This document shows, piece after piece, positions 23,506 to 30,831 of a stretch of DNA of 64,000 bases (its first letter is position 1; every line of letters begins with the position of its first letter). Under the pieces are notes generated by a model that did no database searches, had not been told where the DNA came from, and worked only from the letters and a program-made list of their open reading frames with translations. The stretch comes from Paracoccus sp. MKU1 (GTDB taxonomy: Bacteria; Pseudomonadota; Alphaproteobacteria; Rhodobacterales; Rhodobacteraceae): assembly GCF_001447385.1 (NCBI RefSeq), contig NZ_LLWQ01000206.1, forward strand, positions 32,194 through 96,193, read 5' to 3'. The position numbers and the translations under genes were made by a program.

Positions 23506-23894
23506 AGGTCTATTCCACTCGCGGGCGCGTGCGAGATCGCGCCGTGTTTCTCGCGGGAGCGATGGTCGTGGTCGGAATGGTGGCCGCCGTTCTGGTTCCT
23601 GCCATCGCCTACAACCGCAGCGAGGCTACGGTCACCGCCAAGGTGATCGACAAGGAGCGCATCGTGGAATCGGGTGGCAATGGCGGGGCCACCAGTCGCT
23701 ATCTGATCTTCGCCGAGGGTGAGACCTTTCAGAACGTGGACAGCGTCTGGCATTGGAAATTCAACAGTTCCGACATCTACGGCGCGATCCGGCGCGAGCA
23801 GACCTGCACCTTCAAGGTGGTCGGCTGGCGCATCCCGCTTTTCAGCACATATCGCAACATCATCTCCGCAAGCTGCCAAGGGAGCACCGCATGA
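23502..23894 (+). CDS. Single-pass membrane protein with extracytoplasmic domain
   Basis: 130 residues. Basic start (RGRVRDR), membrane segment AVFLAGAMVVVGMVAAVLVPAIAY, then a domain with TVTAKVIDKERIVES and two cysteines (QTCTF, SASCQG). Most likely inner-membrane anchored with its C-terminus in the periplasm. Function unknown. Confidence 0.6.
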   Translation: MKVYSTRGRVRDRAVFLAGAMVVVGMVAAVLVPAIAYNRSEATVTAKVIDKERIVESGGNGGATSRYLIFAEGETFQNVDSVWHWKFNSSDIYGAIRREQTCTFKVVGWRIPLFSTYRNIISASCQGSTA

Positions 23895-24091
23895 ACCGCT
23901 ACGTCCGGGAAAAGAAAGACCATGCCGCCGGGACCGTCACCGTGGAGGCCGTCAACAATGGCGAGGTGATCTGGTCGAAGGTCGTCGGGATCGGCTTCAT
24001 GGATGAGAAACTGGCCGCGCTGTGCGACGCCCGGCAAGCCCTGCGCAATCTTCGGGTAGGGGGCGCGGATGACGGTGCAGCGGCGGCATAG
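23891..24091 (+). CDS. Small protein of unknown function
   Basis: 66 residues; NRYVREKKDHAAGTVTVEAVNNGEVIWSKVVGIGFMDEKLAALCDA. ATGA overlap with the membrane protein. No family recognised. Confidence 0.55.
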   Translation: MNRYVREKKDHAAGTVTVEAVNNGEVIWSKVVGIGFMDEKLAALCDARQALRNLRVGGADDGAAAA

Positions 24092-24275
24092 TATCGTCAC
24101 GGTCGAGGTGTTCAAGCACCGGCAGACGGATAAGGCGTGGCACGTCTCTCTTGATGGGGACAATGACAAAGCCGTCTGGATACCCAAGTCGCAGGGAGAG
24201 ATCGAGCAGACCGGCATCGAGACGTGGGAGCTTCAGCTTCCGGAGTGGATCGCCAAGGAGCGCGGGCTTATATGA
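24069..24275 (+). CDS. Small protein of unknown function
   Basis: 68 residues; SIVTVEVFKHRQTDKAWHVSLDGDNDKAVWIPKSQGEIEQTG looks like a small beta sheet ending in ELQLPEWIAKERG. GGGTAGGGGG upstream of the ATG. Overlaps the preceding gene by 23 bases. Followed by a terminator. Confidence 0.55.
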   Translation: MTVQRRHSIVTVEVFKHRQTDKAWHVSLDGDNDKAVWIPKSQGEIEQTGIETWELQLPEWIAKERGLI

Positions 24276-24285
24276 GCAGACGGGC

Positions 24286-24312
24286 AGGGCGGGGACTAGA
24301 CCCGCCCTTTCT
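24286..24312 (+). terminator. Intrinsic terminator
   Basis: AGGGCGGG pairs with CCCGCCCT around a seven-base loop; TTTCTC follows. Confidence 0.75.
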
Positions 24313-24356
24313 CGCACGCTAGACTTGTGCAAAGACACCTTGCAACGGGTTGCACC

Positions 24357-24788
24357 ATGCCCAGCACCAGACCCGAAGTCCCGGACTTCTGCGACGTCAA
24401 CGACAAGCAAATTTCACCCGACAGCCCTGACCACCACCCTTACACCGTCGTAATCACCTTCGAGGATGAGACCGATTGGGTAGACGATGACGGGATGCCA
24501 GTATCCGGCCCGACCGGAACCATGATCGTGCGCACCATGGGAACTGATCTGCGCGATGCGCTGGCAAACGCGGGCCGCAGCATCTTCGTCACCTTGGTTC
24601 GGGAATTCGAGGTCAACCCCGAGGGCTTGATCATCGCCTACGAGGCAGTTTTCCCGGGACACATCATCCCGTGCTTTCCGCCGCGCCCGGAAGACGAAGC
24701 TGATGTCTTCAAAGCGTTCCCGGCTGGGGTTGATCCCTACCTCTACGATCCGGGCAGCGATCCGTTCTTCTGTGAGAAACCGCATTGA
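24357..24788 (+). CDS. Acidic protein of unknown function
   Basis: 143 residues from ATG 24357, four bases after a palindrome (24341-24354); no clear ribosome site, so translation may be leaderless or weak. Very acidic: FEDETDWVDDDGMPV, PRPEDEADVF. Its stop lies within the -35 of the promoter for the RNA candidate that follows. Confidence 0.55.
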   Translation: MPSTRPEVPDFCDVNDKQISPDSPDHHPYTVVITFEDETDWVDDDGMPVSGPTGTMIVRTMGTDLRDALANAGRSIFVTLVREFEVNPEGLIIAYEAVFPGHIIPCFPPRPEDEADVFKAFPAGVDPYLYDPGSDPFFCEKPH

Positions 24789-24813
24789 CATTCTGTAAAG
24801 CGCGGGCTACAGA
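24785..24813 (+). promoter_or_regulatory. Promoter of the 24820 RNA candidate
   Basis: TTGACA, exactly 17 bases, TACAGA. No reading frame with a ribosome site follows before the next promoter at 24911, so the transcript is probably non-coding at first. Confidence 0.65.
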
Positions 24814-24819
24814 TGTCAT

Positions 24820-24893
24820 ATCGACGTCCCTCCCTGTTCGTCGCCAGCCCGAACCTCACGGTCTCCTCCTCCCTGTCTGATCGAGGTTCGGGC
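24820..24893 (+). ncRNA. Candidate cuckoo/CcsR-like anti-Shine-Dalgarno RNA
   Basis: Two stem-loops. The first pairs CGACG (24822-24826) with CGTCG (24839-24843) around TCCCTCCCTGTT. The second pairs CCCGAACCTC (24848-24857) with GAGGTTCGGG (24883-24892) without mismatch, and its 25-base loop contains GGTCTCCTCCTCCCT. CCUCCUCCC in hairpin loops is the hallmark of the alphaproteobacterial cuckoo/CcsR RNAs. GGTCTCCT is the exact complement of AGGAGACC, found in the leaders of promoters P1, P7, P8, P10, P11 and P22. There is no T-run after the second stem, so the 3' end is undefined; it may be processed or read through. Confidence 0.6.
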
Positions 24894-24910
24894 ACCCTCC
24901 TACATAAGTG

Positions 24911-24953
24911 TTGACGAATAAAACAGCATCTTATAAGATGTCATCGTCAGAGA
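24911..24953 (+). promoter_or_regulatory. Early-family promoter P14 with GTCAGAGA leader
   Basis: TTGACG, 17 bases, TAAGAT (24934-24939; an overlapping TATAAG is also present), GTCAGAGA at 24946. Confidence 0.75.
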
Positions 24954-24973
24954 CCGTCATATAGGAGAGACCC

Positions 24974-25423
24974 ATGACGAAGCCGCTCGAAGCCATGCCC
25001 GCGCTAGGGTTGGTGGACCCGTTCATCCCCGAAAAGGATCGCTTCTCCTTCATCGACCTGAAGTGCATCGACTTCAACGACGACTTCCGGGTTAGCGGCA
25101 AGCTCATGCTGCACGATCAGGACGGGAACTCCCTCGGCGACTTCGTGTTGGAAGGGAAAATCGGCTGCATCAGCCTCGGCGAGGCGCTGCGGATGACGGC
25201 GCGCACGGATCGCTATGGTCTGTCCGTCGCGCTGCTGGAAGAGAAGATCAAGCGCGTTCATGGCGAAGAGGCAATCCGCAAGGCCGCTTTGACGGGCGGC
25301 TTCACCGTCTTCTGGGTCAAGAAATATGTGCCGAAGGTCACGTCCGCCGTCGAGAAGCAGGGCGCTTCGGCGACCCCGAACGCGCGCACCCGGCGACCCA
25401 AGACCAAGGAACCGACGCAATGA
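24974..25423 (+). CDS. Protein of unknown function with basic tail
   Basis: 149 residues; DRFSFIDLKCIDFNDDFRVSGKLMLHDQDGNSLGDFVLEGKIG, a helical middle and a basic proline/arginine tail (ARTRRPKTKEPTQ). TAGGAGAGACCC upstream. No family recognised. Confidence 0.6.
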   Translation: MTKPLEAMPALGLVDPFIPEKDRFSFIDLKCIDFNDDFRVSGKLMLHDQDGNSLGDFVLEGKIGCISLGEALRMTARTDRYGLSVALLEEKIKRVHGEEAIRKAALTGGFTVFWVKKYVPKVTSAVEKQGASATPNARTRRPKTKEPTQ

Positions 25424-25773
25424 CTGCCATCGACACATCCGCCGCCCAGTTCGGGCGTGTCTGTGCCGTCGTGGGGGAAGCTGCCGCCAAGCATCCCCCG
25501 GTCATTCCGACGCTGATCGAGGGCGTGTCCGAGGATCGTGACTCTCTGGTGGTCGGCATAGTCGAGGCGGCGCGCTGGCCTCTGAACGGCACCATCCGGT
25601 TGTCGCGTTCGGTTCGCTGGCGCGGCGTCACCTTCACCCAGACCTTGGAGGTAGCAGGCGGGCCGATCCTCTATGACGCTCCGCTCATGGATTTCCGCCG
25701 GGCGGCGCTTCCGCACTTCAACGAGGCTCTGGATCGACACTTCCCGGGCTGGGTGAAGGGGGCCGCAGCATGA
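25420..25773 (+). CDS. Small protein of unknown function
   Basis: 117 residues; CAVVGEAAAKHPPVIPTLIEGVSEDRDSLVVGIVEAARWPL, then a beta stretch WRGVTFTQTLEVAGGPILYD. Overlaps both neighbours by four bases. Confidence 0.6.
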   Translation: MTAIDTSAAQFGRVCAVVGEAAAKHPPVIPTLIEGVSEDRDSLVVGIVEAARWPLNGTIRLSRSVRWRGVTFTQTLEVAGGPILYDAPLMDFRRAALPHFNEALDRHFPGWVKGAAA

Positions 25774-26099
25774 AAAAGAGCACCGGGTTCAATGTTCTCG
25801 AAGGCGATTTTGTCGTCCTGTCCAGCAAGGGCGTGTTCCAGCAGGTTCCGGTATACGAATGGCAGGGCGGGCTGTTCGCCAAGGCCAAGGGCGGATACAT
25901 CCGTCTGAACGCCGATGGCAGCACCTCGCATCCAGACGTCAGCCAGCGGTGCCTGTGCAGCGATGTCTCCCTGTTCAAGGATCGCTTCGGGCGGCTCTGC
26001 ACCGATGCGTCCATGGGCGAAGCGGTGCGTGTCGGGAATGACGGCAAGATCGAGGCGCAGATCGCGCCAGTCCGCGCCCGGAAGGCCCTAACCGCCTGA
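25770..26099 (+). CDS. Small beta-rich protein
   Basis: 109 residues; FNVLEGDFVVLSSKGVFQQVPVYEWQGGLFAKAKGGYIRLNADG, with a CLC pair near residue 63. No family recognised. Last gene of the P14 unit; followed by a palindrome (26116-26129). Confidence 0.6.
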   Translation: MKKSTGFNVLEGDFVVLSSKGVFQQVPVYEWQGGLFAKAKGGYIRLNADGSTSHPDVSQRCLCSDVSLFKDRFGRLCTDASMGEAVRVGNDGKIEAQIAPVRARKALTA

Positions 26100-26164
26100 C
26101 AAGCTGATCCGGCGTTGCAACGGGTTGCAGGTGAGAGCTTGCAGCCCGTTTCCGTTTTCGCGCG

Positions 26165-26193
26165 TTGCGTGCGTCAGCTACATATCCTAGACT
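26165..26193 (+). promoter_or_regulatory. Promoter of phoH
   Basis: TTGCGT, 17 bases, TAGACT. Not of the GTCAGAGA family. Confidence 0.5.
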
Positions 26194-26225
26194 GGGGGCA
26201 CACCTTCAAGCCAAGGATGGGCCAA

Positions 26226-27044
26226 ATGGGGAAGACACGCGCAACCGACCGGGTCAGCAAGCGGGAGGCGCGTCCCTCGCGCTATCACGACAAGCAGATA
26301 GAACAGGGGGTTTTCGCCGAGGACAGCCAGTCCCCAAAGACCCTGAAACGGGTCGTGGCAAAAACGAATAACCAGATCGCCTATATGAGCGCCTTGAAGG
26401 GCAGGGCGCAGGTGATCTTCGTCTCCGGTCCGCCCGGAACCGGCAAGACCTACATGGCAGCCCACGTCGCCGCAGAGATGTTCGCCGCCAAGGACGTTCG
26501 CCGGATCATCCTCGCCCGCCCGAACGTGCCTGCCGGGCCGACCCTCGGTCTGTTCGCTGGCACGCTGGAAGAGAAGATCGCCCACTGGGCCGTGCCGCTG
26601 ATCGAGGTGCTGACCGACGTGCTTGGTCGCTCCAAGGTGGAATACGCGCTGAAGAACAAGCAGATCGACATCGTCCCTTTCGAGACCATGCGCGGGCGGA
26701 CTTTCGACAATGCTTTCGTCATCCTTGACGAGGGGCAGAACACCACGCCGGGCGAGATGGAGATGTTCTTGACCCGCCTCGGGGAGGGCTGCAAGGTGGT
26801 GGTCAACGGAGACATGGATCAGAAGGACATCTCCGGAATGTCGGGCCTCGCTCACGCGATCCGCGTCTCGAAAGAGTTCCAGATCGACGGCACCTGCCAC
26901 GTCGCCTTCGGCATGGACGACATCGTGCGCTCCGGCATCTGCGGTGCGTTCACCCGGGCCTTCTGGTCTGTCCGTTCTCGGGGACCGGGGCCGTTCGGGA
27001 AGATGCAACCAGTTGCACCGATCCCGGTCTTCGACGCCGTATGA
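26226..27044 (+). CDS. phoH: PhoH-like ATPase
   Basis: 272 residues from ATG 26226 (AGGA eight bases upstream). P-loop GPPGTGKT ending at residue 75 (K74) and Walker B VILDEGQN (D168, E169), with the PhoH-type RRIILARPNVPAG between them. The fold is that of superfamily 1 helicase cores lacking extra domains; phage PhoH proteins are thought to act on RNA or in phosphate stress, without a settled role. A palindrome (27004-27017) encodes MQPVA near the end. Confidence 0.88.
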   Translation: MGKTRATDRVSKREARPSRYHDKQIEQGVFAEDSQSPKTLKRVVAKTNNQIAYMSALKGRAQVIFVSGPPGTGKTYMAAHVAAEMFAAKDVRRIILARPNVPAGPTLGLFAGTLEEKIAHWAVPLIEVLTDVLGRSKVEYALKNKQIDIVPFETMRGRTFDNAFVILDEGQNTTPGEMEMFLTRLGEGCKVVVNGDMDQKDISGMSGLAHAIRVSKEFQIDGTCHVAFGMDDIVRSGICGAFTRAFWSVRSRGPGPFGKMQPVAPIPVFDAV

Positions 27045-27053
27045 AGAAAAGTG

Positions 27054-27096
27054 TTGACTAACAATATAGGGTGTTGTATAAAGGTCTTGTCAGAGA
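27054..27096 (+). promoter_or_regulatory. Early-family promoter P15 with GTCAGAGA leader
   Basis: TTGACT, 17 bases with ATAGG in the spacer, TATAAA (27077-27082), GTCAGAGA at 27089. Confidence 0.85.
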
Positions 27097-27106
27097 GGAC
27101 GAGACC

Positions 27107-27442
27107 ATGAGGCATGACCAGAAGCGCCAGCCGATACCGGCGGCGACCAGAGCGGGGCGTATCGCCCAGAATAATCGGAGACAGGACAGGCCCGCCGCCT
27201 CCCTCTCTGACACGTCGGATTGGCGGGCCTTGGGCGCGGAGACGGGGAAACGGTTCTCCGCGCCCGATAATTCCCCCTTGGTGGACGTGGACTATTCGTC
27301 GCTTGAGGTCCGCGTTCTGGCGCGGATGGATGCCCGCCGCCGGGATGATAAACGCCATATCCTGAAAGCTCTCTACTCCGGGGGCGAGGGTCGCGCCACA
27401 GGAAGAAAACTCTCTAAGCCCGAACCGCAGGATTTGCCATGA
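27107..27442 (+). CDS. Small protein with a family A DNA polymerase motif A-like stretch
   Basis: 111 residues. GKRFSAPDNSPLVDVDYSSLEVRVLARMDA closely follows the motif A region of Pol I-type polymerases (F-x-A-P-D...DYSQIELRVLAH), including the catalytic Asp and the E-x-R. The protein is far too short for a polymerase; the rest is basic and unstructured. It is either a remnant of a polymerase gene or a chance or functional mimic. No other polymerase is visible in the window. Confidence 0.6.
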   Translation: MRHDQKRQPIPAATRAGRIAQNNRRQDRPAASLSDTSDWRALGAETGKRFSAPDNSPLVDVDYSSLEVRVLARMDARRRDDKRHILKALYSGGEGRATGRKLSKPEPQDLP

Positions 27443-28185
27443 GCATTATGATCAAACCCGACGACCTGTCCAAATACGAGTGCTTCAATATCTCGGACAG
27501 GCTTGGGAACCACGTCACGATCATGGTCAAAGGCGAGGTTCGCACATGGCGTTTGGATGGACAGACCAGTTTCACCATCAGCCTAAAAATTCTCGGGGAC
27601 TTCGGATGCTATGAGCATTTCTGGTCTCACGCGGGGGGAGAGGGCGAAACGTGGTGGGGATGGCTCCACAGCACAGATCGGCATTATTTCATGCAGAAAC
27701 TGGTCGGCAGCAGCGCGTGGGAGTTCGATTGGGATACCTCCATCAAGGAGACCATCCGCACGGTTCGGGAATGGCGCAAGGACGGCACCCTGTCCCGCTC
27801 GCAGGCACAGGAGGTCATGGATCAGATCAGGAACAGGGACCACGACACGATGGGCGCGGAAGGCTTCTGCCAGCTTCTCTCCGGGGTGACTTATGAGACC
27901 CCGTCCCGAGAGGAGCGCATCCGGAAGGAACGCGAGGATGCGAAGTGGAAACTGAAATGGGCCTTAACCGAGGGTTCGAGACGGGAAGCCCATGGGGCCT
28001 TGCGCCGCATCCGAGAGTTCGGCCCGATCAGCGACTTCCGCAGCGAATGCGCCTTCCCGGAATATTACGAGATGACTTGCACCCGTATGAAACCCCGTCT
28101 GGTTCAGTTCTGGGACACCATCTGGCGGCCCTTCATCGAACAGGCCAAGGCCACCGAAGGGTTCAAAAAGGAAGTCGCCGCCTAG
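27439..28185 (+). CDS. Protein of unknown function
   Basis: 248 residues. N-terminal half rich in aromatics (CYEHFWSHAGGEGETWWGWLHSTDRHYFMQKL), C-terminal half helical and charged (SREERIRKEREDAKWKLKWAL). No motif that I recognise. ATGA overlap with the previous gene. Confidence 0.6.
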   Translation: MSIMIKPDDLSKYECFNISDRLGNHVTIMVKGEVRTWRLDGQTSFTISLKILGDFGCYEHFWSHAGGEGETWWGWLHSTDRHYFMQKLVGSSAWEFDWDTSIKETIRTVREWRKDGTLSRSQAQEVMDQIRNRDHDTMGAEGFCQLLSGVTYETPSREERIRKEREDAKWKLKWALTEGSRREAHGALRRIREFGPISDFRSECAFPEYYEMTCTRMKPRLVQFWDTIWRPFIEQAKATEGFKKEVAA

Positions 28186-28222
28186 TAGGGCTGCATAACA
28201 GAAACGGAAAGGAGCTTTTCGC

Positions 28223-28591
28223 ATGAGCGAAGACGATCTGAATGCTAATGTCGATCAGAACGCGCTGGCGGTTATCAACATCGTGGACAAAGAGGGGGCC
28301 AATCCGCACATCGCGCACGAGGTCGATGGCAGCGTCATCCTACCGATCTTGAAATTGCAGATCGACGCCGAGGGGAAATCCGCCCTGCTGTATAGCCGGG
28401 ACAAGGAAATTCACGTCATGTCCGAGGACGCCGACTTTGTCGGATACCTGCGGAACGCTTCGCAGTCCGGGCCGTTGAGCAAGTGCTTCGTCCGTCTCAT
28501 CGACATGGAGTTCGAGTCCGACGGCAAGCGCGCCCGGGGTCAAGTGGTCGGGAAGGTCTATGCCGCTGATGACCCCATCTGGGAGGAATGA
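28223..28591 (+). CDS. Small acidic protein of unknown function
   Basis: 122 residues; NALAVINIVDKEGANPHIAHEVDGSVILPILKLQIDAEGKSALLYSRDKEIHVM, beta-rich. GGAAAGGAGC upstream of the ATG. Palindrome 28593-28606 directly after the stop. Confidence 0.6.
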   Translation: MSEDDLNANVDQNALAVINIVDKEGANPHIAHEVDGSVILPILKLQIDAEGKSALLYSRDKEIHVMSEDADFVGYLRNASQSGPLSKCFVRLIDMEFESDGKRARGQVVGKVYAADDPIWEE

Positions 28592-28617
28592 TTGCAACGG
28601 GTTGCACGAGATTGTCA

Positions 28618-28660
28618 TTGACAAACAATCTTGGGGTCGCTAAAGTCTAAGTGTCAGAGA
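28618..28660 (+). promoter_or_regulatory. Early-family promoter P16 with GTCAGAGA leader
   Basis: TTGACA, 17 bases, TAAAGT (28641-28646), GTCAGAGA at 28653. Twelve bases after a palindrome. Confidence 0.8.
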
Positions 28661-28675
28661 GGGAAGGACGACACG

Positions 28676-28903
28676 ATGGTAGACGCATCCCAGCACACGG
28701 ATATGGAAGGTCTGGACCTGCGCCAGCGCCTCGCGGAAATCGACAAGACCCATGCCGAGATCAGCAAACTCCTTGCCGAGACCCGCAAGATCGCTCGCGA
28801 AGCGACGTGGGTTCCGGTCGTGGTCGGCAGCACCGCCATGACGGCAATAGCCGGTGTGATCGGCGCGGCTCTTGCGCTCACGCTCAAGCTGATCGGGAAC
28901 TAG
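28676..28903 (+). CDS. Coiled-coil protein with C-terminal membrane anchor
   Basis: 75 residues. DLRQRLAEIDKTHAEISKLLAETRKIA is a heptad-like helix; VPVVVGSTAMTAIAGVIGAALALTLKLIG is a membrane helix. The layout recalls XhlA-type proteins that help holins, but lysis genes are not otherwise visible, so function is open. Single-gene unit ending in a terminator. Confidence 0.6.
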   Translation: MVDASQHTDMEGLDLRQRLAEIDKTHAEISKLLAETRKIAREATWVPVVVGSTAMTAIAGVIGAALALTLKLIGN

Positions 28904-28907
28904 GGGA

Positions 28908-28930
28908 GGGCCGACAGGCCCTTTTCTTTT
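28908..28930 (+). terminator. Intrinsic terminator
   Basis: GGGCC, loop GACA, GGCCC, then TTTTCTTTT. Confidence 0.8.
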
Positions 28931-28940
28931 CCCCTATGTG

Positions 28941-28983
28941 TTGACAAACAATCTATAACATGGTATTAAGGTCTTGTCAGAGA
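28941..28983 (+). promoter_or_regulatory. Early-family promoter P17 with GTCAGAGA leader
   Basis: TTGACA, 17 bases, TATTAA (28964-28969), GTCAGAGA at 28976. No palindrome nearby. Confidence 0.8.
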
Positions 28984-29015
28984 CCGCGCCAACAGGTGCC
29001 TTCAAGGAGGGGCAG

Positions 29016-29243
29016 ATGGATCACGCCTTTTTCATTCTTGGTTGCAAGAAGGACAGCCCGGATCGCTTTTGGAACGAGAGCCAGCGTCGATGGGCGGATA
29101 AGCGAGCCGAAGCGACGCTCTACGCCCGTCAGGACGAAGCCATCCGCGCGTCGCGCAAGGTGCATCGCAACGGCGAGGCGGCACCCGGCGTCGCCGTCCG
29201 CATCAAATACCTGAAGGTCGAGGGGGTGCCCCGTGCTGATTAA
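29016..29243 (+). CDS. Small basic protein
   Basis: 75 residues from ATG 29016, with AAGGAGG eight bases upstream. MDHAFFILGCKKDSPDRFW, then a charged region and RIKYLKVEG. Function unknown. Confidence 0.55.
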   Translation: MDHAFFILGCKKDSPDRFWNESQRRWADKRAEATLYARQDEAIRASRKVHRNGEAAPGVAVRIKYLKVEGVPRAD

Positions 29244-29598
29244 GGCGTTACTGATCGACCCCTTCCACGGGGAAGACGAACCTATGATCCGGGAAATCGA
29301 GATCGAGAACGATCTGAAGGCGATCTACGCTGCGCTTAGCCATCCGCTGCACCCGGTCAGCGGCATAGCGGTGGTTCGTGGCCCGGCAGGGCACCACATC
29401 TTTGTGGACGACGAGGGGCTGTTCAAAGACCCAAAATATTGGTTCGAGGTTCAGGGCTTCCCGCAGGCTCTGGCCGGTCGCGGGCTGGTTACCAGAACCG
29501 ATGGCAGAGGGGAGACGGTGTCCGCCACCATCCCGGCCAGTGTTCTGGCCCAGACCGTGCGGCGCTATGTCGTGAGGGGGAAGAACGGTGATCGCTAG
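29233..29598 (+). CDS. DUF3846-like protein
   Basis: 121 residues from GTG 29233. IKALLIDPFHGE, then IYAALSHPLHPVSGIAVVRGP, HHIFVDDEGLFKDPKYWF and a closing AGRGLVTRTDGRGE match the layout of DUF3846 proteins (N-terminal strand, then aspartate-rich turn, then G-x-G-L-V). The family is frequent in phages; biochemical role unknown. Confidence 0.65.
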   Translation: MLIKALLIDPFHGEDEPMIREIEIENDLKAIYAALSHPLHPVSGIAVVRGPAGHHIFVDDEGLFKDPKYWFEVQGFPQALAGRGLVTRTDGRGETVSATIPASVLAQTVRRYVVRGKNGDR

Positions 29599-30313
29599 AG
29601 ATCGGATCGGAGCCGTGATCGCGCAATCCCCTCGCATCGCCTCTCTACCACGAGACCGACGCGGGCTGCCCATCCCCTACGTTGTCTTCCGGGATGACGC
29701 TGGGAACCCGGACTTCATCGTCAATGACATTCGCCGAGTTCTGGAATGCCTGTCCAAGGGCCTGTGCGGCGTCTGTGGGCAGGGAATGGACCGGGACGAT
29801 GTCTGGATGATCGGCGGGCCGGGATCAGCACTGGACCCGCGCGGGATGTATAACGACGGTCCGGTGCATCACGAATGCGGAGCCGCTTCGCTGCGCATGT
29901 GCCCTTACCTCGCTATCCGGCGGCACAAGGGCATGAAGCCCGTTGCCAAGCAATCTGTGCTGTCCAAGATGGTCGAGGACGGAAAGGCGCTCGGGTTTGT
30001 TGACCCGACCATGGACCCGAACAAACCGGAGAGTTTCATCCTCGGTCGCGTTGATGGCCTCGCCGCCGTAGGGAGCCAGCATGATTTTCGGCTTATTCCG
30101 AACCGTCCCTTCATAGAGATCGAGGAGTGGGCTGGTGGAACGGTGATCCAGCAAGCTCGCCTCGGACAGGTTGGCATGGACGCGATCATGGAAGCATATC
30201 GCCTTGACGGTGAGCGGCGGATGAAATCGCGCGGCGAGACGATCTTCAATCTCGCGCCTTTCCAGCTTCTCGCATGGAGTGGCGGTCTGTCGGGTGAATT
30301 TCCTTGGACCTGA
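29588..30313 (+). CDS. Protein with a probable zinc site (CGVCG...HHEC)
   Basis: 241 residues from GTG 29588. GLCGVCGQGM near residue 60, HHECGAASLRMCPYL near 97-111: the CxxC, His and Cys spacing suits one zinc ion. The C-terminal third is ordinary alpha/beta. Similar proteins occur in many phages without assigned function. Confidence 0.6.
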   Translation: MIARDRIGAVIAQSPRIASLPRDRRGLPIPYVVFRDDAGNPDFIVNDIRRVLECLSKGLCGVCGQGMDRDDVWMIGGPGSALDPRGMYNDGPVHHECGAASLRMCPYLAIRRHKGMKPVAKQSVLSKMVEDGKALGFVDPTMDPNKPESFILGRVDGLAAVGSQHDFRLIPNRPFIEIEEWAGGTVIQQARLGQVGMDAIMEAYRLDGERRMKSRGETIFNLAPFQLLAWSGGLSGEFPWT

Positions 30314-30329
30314 CTCCATTACAAATGTG

Positions 30330-30372
30330 TTGACGAATAAATTGGAATTTCATATACTGATCTTGTCAGAGA
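30330..30372 (+). promoter_or_regulatory. Early-family promoter P18 with GTCAGAGA leader
   Basis: TTGACG, 17 bases, TATACT (30353-30358), GTCAGAGA at 30365. Confidence 0.85.
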
Positions 30373-30384
30373 GGAAGGCAGATC

Positions 30385-30831
30385 ATGGATTGCAACTTGT
30401 TTCAGATTGCGGATGACCGCGACGAAGAGGGAGGCCACGAGGTCTTCGACTTCAGCCACCCGGAAGATGTCATGTTCGAGGTGGTTGAATATGACCCCCT
30501 CTGGAAGAAGTTCGGCTGGAAAAATTTCAAGGTGGACGGGACATTGATTGTCAGCGATGCCGATGTCGTTGGAGCCGCGAGCTACGAGAATAGCTACGGC
30601 GGCTTTCTGGACTACACCGTCGAGAGTCTTGCCGATTGCCCGCGCCGTGAAGGGATTTTCGTGCTGGAAGACGTCACCGCGATCTATCGTCGTGGCGATG
30701 GCTGGACCACCGACGACGACATGGACTTCGATGCGGGGATCACCCGCCCGGCGACCATCGAAGAGATCGTATCCGACTGGTGCGGGTCCGCTTTCGACTT
30801 CTGGGCATCCGAGCGGGAGAACGTGGCGTGA
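30385..30831 (+). CDS. Acidic protein of unknown function
   Basis: 148 residues, strongly acidic throughout (DDRDEEGGHEVFDFSHPEDVMFEVVEYD; TTDDDMDFD). Acidic small early proteins in phages often mimic DNA or bind host proteins, but nothing specific shows that here. Overlaps the next gene. Confidence 0.6.
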   Translation: MDCNLFQIADDRDEEGGHEVFDFSHPEDVMFEVVEYDPLWKKFGWKNFKVDGTLIVSDADVVGAASYENSYGGFLDYTVESLADCPRREGIFVLEDVTAIYRRGDGWTTDDDMDFDAGITRPATIEEIVSDWCGSAFDFWASERENVA

